A DNA stretch of 64,000 bases from JAEYZM01 sp943372195. Lineage in GTDB: Bacteria > Bacteroidota > Bacteroidia > Sphingobacteriales > Sphingobacteriaceae. The stretch's first letter is position 1. Every line of letters starts with the position of its first letter. Shown here in pieces: positions 1 to 10,800 of this stretch. Location of the stretch: assembly GCA_943372195.1 (NCBI GenBank), contig CALRXS010000007.1:75075-139074 (forward strand), in the 5' to 3' direction. Below the pieces are notes generated by a model, which worked only from the letters and a program-made list of their open reading frames with translations, searched no databases and was not told the DNA's origin. The position numbers and the translations under genes are program-made.

Positions 1-34
1 GGGGATGATTCTTAAGATTCCGAAAAAAGGCTAG
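1..34 (+). CDS. Possible 3' end of an upstream gene
   Basis: One frame is open from the window edge and reads GMILKIPKKG before a TAG stop at 32-34. The stop is formed by the first bases of the repeat array that follows. The short basic tail looks like a plausible protein C-terminus, but ten codons cannot prove coding. The same pattern, where a repeat supplies the stop, is seen at 17.87 kb and 19.23 kb, which makes this reading more believable. Confidence 0.3.
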   Translation, partial: GMILKIPKKG

Positions 35-115
35 TTTAGTATGCTAGTATGTTAGTATGCTAATATGCTAGTGCTAGTTACTAGTTCTTAATACTTAGTA
101 CTTAATACTTAATAC
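31..115. repeat. Composite tandem array, period 8 then 7
   Basis: The left part repeats an 8-mer (TAGTATGC and close variants, four copies). After a short TAGTGC joint it turns into 7-mers of the TAGTTAC and TAATACT types. The 8-mer part, joint and first 7-mers reappear in opposite orientation at 20228-20290. It lies between the likely end of an upstream gene and a terminator hairpin. Confidence 0.85.
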
Positions 116-147
116 AAAAAAGGCGCATCAATCGATGCGCCTTTTTT
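116..147. terminator. Bidirectional rho-independent terminator
   Basis: An A tract (116-121) is followed by a perfect 8-bp stem, GGCGCATC (122-129) pairing with GATGCGCC (134-141), a 4-base loop and a T tract (142-147). It can stop transcription from both sides. It lies 13 bases past the stop of the minus-strand T9SS cargo gene. Confidence 0.85.
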
Positions 148-160
148 ATTACAATCAAAT

Positions 161-1540
161 TTATTTCTTGATGAACTTTTGATGATATTTTTTATCAGCA
201 ATTTCGATATTTAAAATATAGTAACCATTATTCAACTCTTGTACATTTACTGAATTTGAATTCGATAAATCAATCTCTTTATCTATTACAATTCGGCCCG
301 ATAAATCACTAATCATTAATTTTGCTAATCCTTCTTTCTCATTTAACTTAAAGTTAAGATTTTCTGTAGTCGGATTAGGGTAAACATTTACAGATAATGA
401 TTTTTCAGTTATGATGCCAGTTGATACTCTGTAATCGCTGTATACTTCTTTTATTAAATTATTCCATGTATTCCCATCATAAATTTGCACGATAGTCTCC
501 ATTAATCTTTGTTGTGAATCATATGTATGTGTGAATTTATTTTCAAAGAATACTACCCAATTATTTTGTTCGAATAACTCCATCTTCAATGTACTTCTGT
601 TCTTGTTTGAATCGAATTCATCAATAAATCGGTATTGGAATTTCCATTGATTATCATCAAAAATATATCCGATTGAAGTAATTCCACCATTAGTAGAATA
701 AGTGTATTCAACCCTTGATTCGTTAATCCAATTTGTACCATTCCAGGTTTTCATTTCGAATGAACTCGGTTTCATTAATTTCGAATCAATCCATGTTATA
801 TCATACATCATCTCTTCATTTTTCCATTGTCCGTCGACCCATTTTACTCTTATTATTGAAGCTATTTCAGACTGATCATTGTAATCGTATGCTTCCGCAC
901 TTTCATTTTTCCAATTGCTACCATCCCAAATTAAAAACACTATCTCAGAGTTCAAGCCATTCTCTTTTGATATAATCTCTTTAGAAGAATTCACATAAAC
1001 TTTCAAATCAGTATCGTACATTTTCTGAATGATAATTTCTTGATTGACATTGATAGAATCTCTTTCTAATTTATAGCCATAAACGATTTCAAATACATTA
1101 TTTATTAACTCTTTTCGCTCTTCTAATATTATTCTACCTTCTGAATTATAATTAAATTCTAATTGACTACTTAACACCCATTGATTATCAATCATCATTT
1201 CGTTTTTTTCAGTTAAAAGTTGATCTTTAACATCAAAAATTCTGGTATTTCTCTGTAATGTTTGACCATCACTATCAATGATTATCTCTTTTGCAATTAG
1301 TCCTTTGTTATTGTATTCATAATTACTTTCTGTATAATATACCCATTCAGAAGCATGAACATTCCACTGATACGTTTTTTTATTATGTGCCAACGCTGTG
1401 TTTTGGGTACTGAAAAAACTCTTAGAATTTTTCACAGCCTTAAACTGACTCAATTCTTCTGGTTTAATTTTCACTTTTGACGTCTGCGAATAAGCAGGCA
1501 ACACAAAAAGACAAATAGCATAAATAATTAACTTTTTCAT
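161..1540 (-). CDS. Exported protein with T9SS type A sorting domain
   Basis: A 459-aa secreted protein. The N-terminus is a signal peptide (MKKLIIYAICLFVLPAYSQ). The middle carries about eight imperfect repeats of 35-45 residues. Each has a Trp in a D/N-x-x-W setting followed by a Y/F-x-Y strand and a turn, as in W-x-N-E-S stretches near residues 215, 250 and 275. This resembles RHS/YD-like or other beta-solenoid repeats. The last ~75 residues start with VYPNPTTENL and end in a strand plus basic tail (KYHQKFIKK), the usual layout of a type A C-terminal domain recognised by the type IX secretion system. Its ligand or function is unknown. The gene stands alone and ends at the terminator at 116-147. 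sprA in this window encodes the outer-membrane channel such cargo would use. Confidence 0.8.
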   Translation of the reverse strand: MKKLIIYAICLFVLPAYSQTSKVKIKPEELSQFKAVKNSKSFFSTQNTALAHNKKTYQWNVHASEWVYYTESNYEYNNKGLIAKEIIIDSDGQTLQRNTRIFDVKDQLLTEKNEMMIDNQWVLSSQLEFNYNSEGRIILEERKELINNVFEIVYGYKLERDSINVNQEIIIQKMYDTDLKVYVNSSKEIISKENGLNSEIVFLIWDGSNWKNESAEAYDYNDQSEIASIIRVKWVDGQWKNEEMMYDITWIDSKLMKPSSFEMKTWNGTNWINESRVEYTYSTNGGITSIGYIFDDNQWKFQYRFIDEFDSNKNRSTLKMELFEQNNWVVFFENKFTHTYDSQQRLMETIVQIYDGNTWNNLIKEVYSDYRVSTGIITEKSLSVNVYPNPTTENLNFKLNEKEGLAKLMISDLSGRIVIDKEIDLSNSNSVNVQELNNGYYILNIEIADKKYHQKFIKK

Positions 1541-1643
1541 TTTGATATTATTTGATTGTTTGCAGGTATGACAGGTAGCAGAGTCGATTACCCTTAGTAC
1601 TGACTTTGTAGCAATGGTGTTACGAAAATGTAATCCTTATTCC

Positions 1644-1671
1644 GTAATCCGTATTCAGTATTCAGTATTCC
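1644..1671. repeat. 7-bp tandem array, GTATTCA type
   Basis: Four units in a row: GTAATCC, two copies of GTATTCA, then GTATTCC. It is the mirror image of the array at 1803-1832, so the two could pair as arms of a large stem around ~130 bases. Confidence 0.85.
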
Positions 1672-1802
1672 GATTCTCGATTTTTGAATTTTGTTACGAT
1701 GATTGATTTGAATTTCTGATTCGCTGATAAATCGCCTCAAACCTTTCAGCTAATTGAAATATCTAGAAAATAAAGAGTGATACTTCTTAAATTTAGCACA
1801 TC

Positions 1803-1832
1803 GGAATACTGAATACTGAATACTGAATACTG
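1803..1832. repeat. 7-bp tandem array, TGAATAC type
   Basis: GGAATAC is followed by three TGAATAC units. It is preceded by GCACATC, so the left edge reads GCACATCGGAATAC. The same edge occurs at 63074 in the same orientation and at 62748-62761 inverted. Confidence 0.85.
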
Positions 1833-1888
1833 TCAAGGCAATACGTATTTTTCCGTATATTAGCCCCCTTAATTTACCCTAATTACAC

Positions 1889-4219
1889 ATGAGTAAAAAT
1901 AGAAAACAAGATGCTCTTGATTATCATTCTCAAGGCAGACCAGGGAAGATAGAGGTAATACCCACAAAATCAACGAATTCACAGAGAGATTTATCTCTTG
2001 CATATTCACCAGGCGTAGCTGAGCCTTGCTTGAGAATTAAAGAAAATGTAGAAGATGTCTATAAATATACTGCTAAAGGCAATTTGGTTGCCGTAATTTC
2101 TAATGGTACAGCGGTACTCGGACTAGGTAATATTGGTCCAGAAGCTTCTAAACCTGTTATGGAAGGCAAAGGTATTTTGTTCAAAATTTTCGCCGATATC
2201 GACGTTTTTGATATTGAATTGAATGTGACGGATGTCGACGCTTTTGTTGCTACCGTGAAAGCTTTAGAGCCAACATTCGGTGGTGTGAATTTAGAAGATA
2301 TCAAAGCCCCAGAGTGTTTTGAAATTGAAAGACGCTTAAAGCAAGAACTTCAAATTCCAATTATGCATGATGATCAACATGGTACTGCAATTATTTCTGC
2401 AGCTGCATTGTTGAACGCTCTTGAATTACAAAAGAAGAAAATTGAAAAAGTTAAAATTGTAGTTATTGGCGCTGGTGCCGCTGCAATTTCTTGTTCAAAA
2501 TTGTACCTAGAGATGGGTGCAAATAAAGAGAACATCGTAATGATTGACCGTGAAGGTGTAATACGCACCGACCGTACCAGTCATATGGATGAGACTAAAA
2601 GATTTTTTGCTACAAAAAGAAATTTACACACATTAGAAGATGCTTGTAAAGATGCTGATGTTATCGTCGGACTTTCAGCAGCGAATAATTTAACTCCTGA
2701 AATGTTGAAATCGATGGCTAAAAATCCAATCGTTTTCGCCATGGCAAATCCTGACCCTGAAATCGATTATAACCTAGCAATAAAAACTCGTGCCGATATT
2801 ATTATGGCAACAGGTAGATCTGATTTTCCTAATCAAGTAAATAACGTTTTAGGTTTTCCATATATTTTCAGAGGGGCTCTGGATGTTCGCGCAACACAAA
2901 TTAACGAAGCAATGAAAATTGCAGCAGTACGTGCTATCGCTGATCTTGCAAAGAAACCTGTACCTGAAGCAGTGAACTTAGCTTACAACCAAAAGAATAT
3001 CACCTTCGGTAAAGATTATATTATACCTAAGCCTCTTGACTATCGATTGATAACTCATGTAGCTCCTGCCGTAGCTAAAGCTGCAATGGAATCTGGCGTT
3101 GCTCGTTACCCTATTCAAGATTGGGAAGCTTACAAAGAAGAATTGAAAAAACGTTTAGGCCTCGATGATAAATTAATGCGTGCCGTTTCTGTAAAAGCCA
3201 AAGGTAATCCGAAACGTGTTGTATTCGCTGAAGCTGATAATTATAAAATTTTAAAGGCTGCCCAAATTGTAAAAGATGAAGGTATCGCACACCCAATATT
3301 ATTAGGGGATCTAGAAAAAATTCAAAAATTAATTCAAGAACACAATCTCGATAATCTGAGTGATGTGAAAATGATTGACCCTCGCTACGATGAAGATTTG
3401 TGTATTCAGTATGGTCAAACTCTATACGAAAAACGTAAACGTAGAGGCATCTCTTTATACGAAGCTAAAAAATTAATGCGCGACCGAAATTATTTCGGTG
3501 CTATGATGGTTGAATTAGGCGAAGCTGATGCTCTGATCTCTGGACTTACAAAAAATTATCCTGCTACTATTCGTCCAGCTCTACAAATTATTGGTATGGA
3601 TGATAACGTGAAGAAAGTTGCGGGTATGTACTTGATGCTAACCAAGCAAGGTCCGATTTTCTTAGCCGACACCACCGTTAACATTAACCCAAGTGTTGAA
3701 GATTTAGTAGATATCACTTCTATCGTTGCTAAGTCTGTACAAAAATTTAATATCACACCTCGCGTAGCAATGCTTTCGTATTCTAACTTCGGAAGTTCAG
3801 AAACTGAAAACCCAATCAAGGTTAGAGAAGCAGTACAAAAATTACATGAGAAATGTCCAGATTTAATTGTTGACGGAGAGATGCAAGCAAACTTTGCCCT
3901 TAACGCTAACTTGTTAAAAGATAATTATCCATTCTCTACATTAGTAGGTGAAGCAGCTAATACATTGATTTTCCCGAACCTCGATTCTGGAAATGCAGCT
4001 TATAAAATCTTACAAGAAATTGGTGGTGCTGAAGCCGTAGGGCCGATCTTAATCGGTATGAAAAAACCTGTACATATTTTACAATTAGGTTCATCAGTAC
4101 GTGAAATCGTAAATATGATTACTATAGCTGTAGTAGATGCTCAGTCGAAAGAAGAAGCATCGAACGCTGCGAAAGATGAAAGAGAAGTTAAAAGTAGAAA
4201 ATCGATTTTCAGAAAATAA
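1889..4219 (+). CDS. maeB: NADP-dependent malic enzyme with PTA-like domain
   Basis: Oxidatively decarboxylates malate to pyruvate with NADP, in the cytoplasm. The 776-aa length is normal for the large MaeB class. The malic enzyme N-domain holds [12 protein letters not shown] near residue 38 and DDQHGTA near 161. The Rossmann domain has VVIGAGAAA near 192. From about residue 438 ([16 protein letters not shown]) to the end lies a phosphotransacetylase-like domain, which in MaeB is regulatory (acetyl-CoA) and not catalytic. The stop overlaps the ruvA start by one base (TAATG), so the two are translationally coupled. The maeB-ruvA-sprA-gcvH order is one I know from other Bacteroidota. Confidence 0.95.
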   Translation: MSKNRKQDALDYHSQGRPGKIEVIPTKSTNSQRDLSLAYSPGVAEPCLRIKENVEDVYKYTAKGNLVAVISNGTAVLGLGNIGPEASKPVMEGKGILFKIFADIDVFDIELNVTDVDAFVATVKALEPTFGGVNLEDIKAPECFEIERRLKQELQIPIMHDDQHGTAIISAAALLNALELQKKKIEKVKIVVIGAGAAAISCSKLYLEMGANKENIVMIDREGVIRTDRTSHMDETKRFFATKRNLHTLEDACKDADVIVGLSAANNLTPEMLKSMAKNPIVFAMANPDPEIDYNLAIKTRADIIMATGRSDFPNQVNNVLGFPYIFRGALDVRATQINEAMKIAAVRAIADLAKKPVPEAVNLAYNQKNITFGKDYIIPKPLDYRLITHVAPAVAKAAMESGVARYPIQDWEAYKEELKKRLGLDDKLMRAVSVKAKGNPKRVVFAEADNYKILKAAQIVKDEGIAHPILLGDLEKIQKLIQEHNLDNLSDVKMIDPRYDEDLCIQYGQTLYEKRKRRGISLYEAKKLMRDRNYFGAMMVELGEADALISGLTKNYPATIRPALQIIGMDDNVKKVAGMYLMLTKQGPIFLADTTVNINPSVEDLVDITSIVAKSVQKFNITPRVAMLSYSNFGSSETENPIKVREAVQKLHEKCPDLIVDGEMQANFALNANLLKDNYPFSTLVGEAANTLIFPNLDSGNAAYKILQEIGGAEAVGPILIGMKKPVHILQLGSSVREIVNMITIAVVDAQSKEEASNAAKDEREVKSRKSIFRK

Positions 4220-4803
4220 TGATTAATCACATAAAAGGTAAACTAACATTCAAATCTCCGACACATATAGTCGTTGAAGCTAATGGCGTTGGTTATCATA
4301 TCAACATTTCATTACATACATATGCTCAGTTAAACGACAATGAGAATGTAATGATCTATACTCATTTGAATATTAGAGAAGATGCGCATGTTCTATATGG
4401 CTTTTTCGATGAAATGGAACGTAGACTTTTTACTCATTTAATCTCTGTTTCAGGCATCGGACCTAATACCGCTAGAATGATGCTTTCGTCTATTTCTCCT
4501 GAAGAAATTCAGCAAGCTATTGTACAAGCCGACATCCCTTTAATTCAGAGAATCAAGGGTATAGGCCCTAAATCTGCCCAAAGACTCGTACTTGAGCTTC
4601 AAGATAAGCTAAAAAAAGAGGGTTCTGGCACACTTTTAAGCGCCCCTTCAAACAATACAACGCGTGAAGAAGCGTTATCTGCATTGGTAATGCTGGGTTT
4701 TGCTAAGAATACTGCCGAAAAAGCGGTTGACCAAGTTATCAAATCTGAAGGCACTCAATTGAGTGTAGAACGTTTGATAAAATCAGCACTTAAGAATTTA
4801 TAA
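4219..4803 (+). CDS. ruvA: Holliday junction helicase subunit RuvA
   Basis: Binds four-way junctions and loads the RuvB motor for branch migration. At 194 aa it is a normal length. Residues 1-63 form the OB-fold. Two helix-hairpin-helix motifs follow (SVSGIGPNTARMML near 80 and RIKGIGPKSAQRLVLEL near 115). A flexible linker and the small C-terminal RuvB-contact domain (REEALSALVMLGF onward) complete the protein. The start overlaps the maeB stop by one base. ruvB is not in this window. Confidence 0.96.
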   Translation: MINHIKGKLTFKSPTHIVVEANGVGYHINISLHTYAQLNDNENVMIYTHLNIREDAHVLYGFFDEMERRLFTHLISVSGIGPNTARMMLSSISPEEIQQAIVQADIPLIQRIKGIGPKSAQRLVLELQDKLKKEGSGTLLSAPSNNTTREEALSALVMLGFAKNTAEKAVDQVIKSEGTQLSVERLIKSALKNL

Positions 4804-4820
4804 TTGTATTAAAAATCGGT

Positions 4821-7800
4821 TTGAAACGCTTTCACCCATTATATACGTTTGCATTAATATTGTTTGCATTTGCTCTGGTGTTTTCAGTTGTCTGGACATC
4901 AGAGGCTGGCTTGCGCACGTATATTTACGATCCGTTTAAACCTATAATTCTTGCCGATTCTGGTAATAAGTTCCCTGGTACAGCTATTGAAAACAAAAAG
5001 AAAAAAATTGACCTTCAAGACCCGTCTAACGTTGAACGAAAAGTTGAGTTCGACCCAGAATCTCGTCAATATGTAATTACAGAAACGATTGGTGGTAAAT
5101 TTTACAAAGCGCCAGTTTACATGAGCTTCGAAGAATATCAAAAATACGAAGCCTCGAAAAATAGATTTGATTATTGGAAACAACGTTCGGCAGAATCTTC
5201 ATTGATCTCACCCAACGGAATGATTCCAAAGCTTTATGTAAACAATCAGATCTTCGATAGAATTTTTGGAGGTAGTAAAGTTGATATCAGACCACAAGGT
5301 ACTGCTGAATTAATTTTCGCTGGTCGTTTTAATCGTAATGACAATCCGATTTTAAATGAACGCCAACGTGTTACCCGCCAGTTTGACTTCGATCAAAAAA
5401 TTCAGTTGAATGTTACTGGTAATATTGGTGATAAATTAAAAACCAGTGTAAACTATAATACCGAAGCTACATTCGATTTCGAAAATCAAATGAAGTTAGA
5501 ATACACAGGTTATGAAGATGAAATTATTAAAAAGATAGAATTAGGTAACGTTTCTTTACCATTAAACTCTAGCTTAATCAGTGGTTCACAAAGTTTGTTC
5601 GGTGTGAAAACTCAAATGCAGTTCGGACGATTAACGGTAACATCCGTATTCTCACAACAAAAATCTGAAAAGAAGCAAATCAAAATTACTAATGGTGCGC
5701 AAAAAACAGAGTTCAAATTTTTGGCAGATAATTACGAAGCGAATAAACACTTTTTCTTATCGCACTATTTTCGTGAACAATACGATAGAGCTTTAGAACA
5801 ACCTCCAATTATTAAAACGAATATTTTAATTTCAAGAGTTGAAGTATGGGTTACCAATAGAAATAGAGTAGGTGATGAAGATACTCGTGATATATTAGGT
5901 TTAATTGATTTAGGTGAAAATCAAAGAATCTATTCTAATAATCCGCAGCTTACTACAAGCTCTTCACCATACCCTAACTCAGTAGCAACAAGTTCAGCTC
6001 CTGCATCAAATAATTTATTAGACATTATTCCAACAACATCACGTAACGTTGGTGATAATGCAATTGCTGGGTATTTTGCTGATAAAGGCGGACCTGATAA
6101 CTATGCGAAAATACGTGCAAGAAAATTAACAGATCGAGAATTTACTTTTCATCCGCAGTTAGGTTATATCTCTTTGAACGCATCATTAAATGCTGATGAA
6201 GTTTTAGCTGTTGCTTATCGTTACACTGTCGATGGTGTTGAATATACAGTCGGTGAACTTTCTAACGAACGAACCGAAACTAATCCGGCAACAATGTTAT
6301 ATACTAAATTGCTAAAGAACGTTTCTTTGAAAACGAGTTTGCCAATTTGGGATTTGATGATGAAAAATATTTATTCATTGAATGCATTTCAAATTAACTC
6401 TGACCAATTTAGGTTAGATGTAATGTATCTCGATGAAAAAACTGCAAACAACATTAACTACTTACCCGAAGGACCTGAGAATGTAAAAAATGTTCCTTTG
6501 ATTAGAGTCTTCGGATTAGATAAATTAGATGTTAAGCAAACTCCAACACCTGATGGTGTTTTTGACTTTGTACCTAACATCACTGTGAATGCCGCCAATG
6601 GTAGAATTATATTTACGAAAATTGAACCCTTCGGTTCATACCTATATGATTTAATAGCCGCGGGTGGTGATGCAACTCTTGCTAATAACATTGCCTTCAC
6701 AGAATTATACGACTCTACAAAATTCAAAGCACAACAGCTGCCACGAAAAAATAAATTTACCATTCAAGGTTCTTTTCAATCAACTAGTAATTCAGAATTT
6801 TCTTTAAATGCAATCAACATACCGCAAGGTTCTGTCGTTGTGAAGTCAGGTACGCAAGTGCTTACTGAAGGTGTTGATTATACAGTAGATTATAATGTAG
6901 GCCGAGTGAAAATTGTTAACTCTGGTATCTTAAGTTCGGGTACTCCTATCACAGTAGACTTAGAAAGTTCAACATTATTTGGTATTCAATCTCGAACTTT
7001 TATTGGTAATCGTTTCGATTATAAAGTCAGTGATGATTTGAATTTAGGAGGTACTTTTATTCGATTAACTGAAAGACCTCTTACTCAAAAAGTAAATATA
7101 GGTGATGAACCTATCGCTAATAATATGTACGGATTCGATGTAAATTATCGTACCGACTCACGTTATTTAACACAACTAGTAGACCGCTTACCTTTAATAG
7201 AAACAAAAGCAAACTCATCAATTACAGCCTCTGCTGAATATGCAAGATTAGACCCAGGTCATTCACGTTTATTAAATACTACTCAAAATAAAAGTGGTAT
7301 TTCTTACATCGATGATTTTGAAGGTAGCCGTTCATCTATTGATTTAAAATCTGCAGCTGCTTGGTCATTATCTAGTACTCCATCATTGTTCCCTGAATCT
7401 AGATTATACAATGATTTAGAATACGGATTCAATCGTGCACGAATTTCTTTTTATCAAATTGATAACTTATTTTACAGTAGAACTGATAATAGAACTCCGC
7501 AACATTTAAGATCTGATCGTAATCAATTATCAAATCACTATGTACGTGAAGTGACAGAACAAGAAGTATTCCCGAGTAAACAAATTCCTGCTGGGCAACC
7601 TAATATTTTATCGACACTCGATTTAACTTATTTCCCGAAAGAAAGAGGTCCGTATAACTATACAGTCAATGGATTAAATTCGGATGGTACCTTAAGAAAT
7701 CCTGCTAGTGCTTGGGGTGGTATTATGCGTAGGTTAGAAACCAATGACTTCGAAGCTTTAAACGTAGAGTTCATTGAATTTTGGTTGTTAGATCCTTTCA

Positions 7801-10800
7801 TTAACAAACCAGGTTCTGGTGGTGGTGAATTATATTTTAACTTAGGTAGTATCTCTGAAGATATTTTGAAAGATGGTAAAGAATCTATAGAAAATGGTTT
7901 ACCTACGGATGGTGCTGCTGATAGATACGATAGCACAACTTGGGGTAGAGTAGGAACTATTTATCCATTGTCACCTGCATTTGGAAATTCTGAAGAAGCG
8001 AGAGCATTACAAGATATCGGACTCGACGGATTAAATACAACTGAAGAAAGAACATTTTTTAAACAATCATATTTAGATTTATTAGAGGCAGCATTTGGCG
8101 CAAACTCTGCAGCTTATTTGAATGCATTGAATGACCCAAGTGCCGATGATTATAATTATTACAGAGGTGATAATTTAGATAATGTACAAGCAAGTATTAT
8201 TGATCGTTATAAAAATTACAACGGACATGAAGGGAACTCGCCGACAGAACAACAGTCTTTGAGTAAAACCGGATTAAGTAATACAGCAGCAAATCAAAAT
8301 CCAGATACTGAAGACATCAATCGTGATAACGCTCAAAGTGATCGTGATGAATATTTCCAATATAGAGTGAGATTGAGTCCGGGTGACCTTGAAAACCCCG
8401 ACCCTGGTACTTCATTCATTACCGATAAAGTAGTTGCTCCTGTTCGTTTAGCAAATGGTAAAGTAGAGAATGTTACTTGGTATCAATTCAGAGTGCCTTT
8501 AACAAAATTCGAATCGAGAGTAGGAGAGATACAAGACTTTAGAGCAATACGTTTTATGCGTGCTTTCTTAACAGGTTTCTCTGATACGGTTACACTTCGT
8601 TTTGCTCGTTTACAATTGGTAAGAGGTGAATGGAGAAGGGTTGACCCAACAGTTACACCTGGTGAAGGTACTGAAGCGAAATCAGATGCGATATTTGATT
8701 TGTCTACAATTAATATTGAAGAGAATGCAAAACGTAGTCCGATACCTTATGTATTGCCACCGGGAATTATTCAAGAAAGAAACTTGCAAGATGTAAGAGG
8801 TGATTCGAGAGTGAACGAACAATCTTTGTTATTGAATGCTTGTAATTTCAAAAAAGATGATCAGGTGATGGCATATAAAATTTCGAATATGGATTTTCGT
8901 TCATATAAGAAAGTAGAGATGTTCATTCATGCTGAAGGAAATAATCTACAAAATAATGAGATGGTTGCTTTCGTACGTTTTGGTATCGACTATACTGATA
9001 ACTATTATGAATACGAAATACCATTAAGCATAACTCCTGATGGTACTACTGCACCTGAACAAATTTGGCCCGACTATAATAAAATGTCATTGCCACTTTC
9101 TGTTTTACAAGTTGCAAAGCAATTAAGAAATTCATCAGGTATACCTGTTACTCAATTGTTCCCTTATCAACATGGTAAGAACAGAGTGTGGATCAAAGGT
9201 AATCCTGATTTAGGTAATGTACGTTCAATCGTTGTAGGTATTCGTAATCGTTCAGGTGTACCCGAAGACCCTAAATGTATTCAAGTTTGGTTCAACGAAT
9301 TATTGTTAACAGAATTCGATGAGCAAGGTGGTTGGGCGGCAACAGCAAGAGTGAATGCTCAATTAGCAGATCTTGCAAACGTAACTTTATCGGGTAGTAG
9401 AAGTACGATCGGATTCGGATCTATTGATAAAAAAGTAAGTGAAAGAAATAGAAGTGACGATCGTCAATACGATGTGGCATCGAATATAGAATTAGGTAAG
9501 TTTTTCCCTGAACAAACTGGTATGAGAATACCGATGTATGTTTCGTATTCTGAAGCGATTAGCACTCCTCAATTTGCGCCTAATAATCCGGATATTTTAC
9601 TCGACAATGTTTTGAGTGAATTAAGTAAATCGCAACAAGATTCTATTAAGCGAATTACAGAAGATTATACTCGACGAAAAAGTATAAGTTTTACGAACGT
9701 CAAAAAAGAAAGAAGAGATACTAAGAAAAAACCAAAATTATACGATGTAGAAAACTTCAGTGTGACCTATTCGTATAATGATCAATACCGTAGAAATTAT
9801 AATACTGAGTATGATATTGTAAAAACCTATAGAGGTGCATTAGCTTATAACTTTAACACTACTCCTAAAGAAGTCAGACCTTTTGATAAGGCTATAAAAA
9901 ATAAAAATCTTAGATTGATTAAAGACTTTAATTTTAATTATATACCCTCAGCATTAGATTTTAGAATTGATGTAGATCGATTATATTCTGAAAATAAAAT
10001 ACGTAATATCAACTCTAATTTGTTGGTAATACCAGCTACTTTTAATAAAGATTTTAGAATCAATAGAGTCTACGGTTTAAGGTATGATTTAACGAAATCA
10101 TTAAAGATAGATTTCAATGCGAATAATATTGGGGTGGTTGATGAGCCTGTAGGTAAAATTGATACACGTGAAGAAAAAGATTCAATCATGACGAACTTAA
10201 GATCTTTAGGTCGTACAACTGATTACTCACAAAATACAAACATCAATTATCAAGTACCTATTAATAAATTGCCTTATTTAGATTTTGCTCAAATGACTGC
10301 AACATACTCTGCACGTTATGACTGGCGAGCAGCTTCATTGGCAACACCTAAATTTGAAAATACTATTTCTAACTCTCAATCATATCAGATAAATCCGACT
10401 TTTAACATGTCACAGTTATACGGTCGTTCTAAATATTTGAAAGCATTAATGACACCACAACGTAATCAAATTTCGGGCAACAAAAACAATCCGCTCGAAA
10501 AAATGAAAGTCAATAAAAATGCTGAGCAAGAAAAACAAGATAGTATTGCAAGAGCTTTGAATAAAAATGATCTGAAGAAAATCTTATCACGCGGATTAAT
10601 TATGGTGCGTACGGTTAGTTTTTCATATAGACAAACGAACGGACAAATATTACCGGGTTATATACCACAGACAGATGCATTGGGTATGGACTTTGGTAGA
10701 AATAATGCACCGGGTTATGGTTTTGTTTTCGGTAGTCAAAGAGATATACGTTATGATGCAGCAGAGAATGGATGGATCACTACTTATGATTCAGTATCGA

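Larger units (their letters stand above)
1541..1888. other. Intergenic region between divergent genes
   Basis: This 348-bp gap separates the start of the T9SS cargo gene (minus) from maeB (plus). It holds two mirrored 7-bp arrays (1644-1671 and 1803-1832) about 130 bp apart. It also holds the flank sequence GCACATCGG (1796-1804) shared with 63074-63082, and a possible maeB -7 element TATATTAGC at 1856-1864 with no TTTG at -33. A near-identical TATATTAGC lies upstream of ugd (44888-44896). I see no ORF or RNA gene here. Confidence 0.6.
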
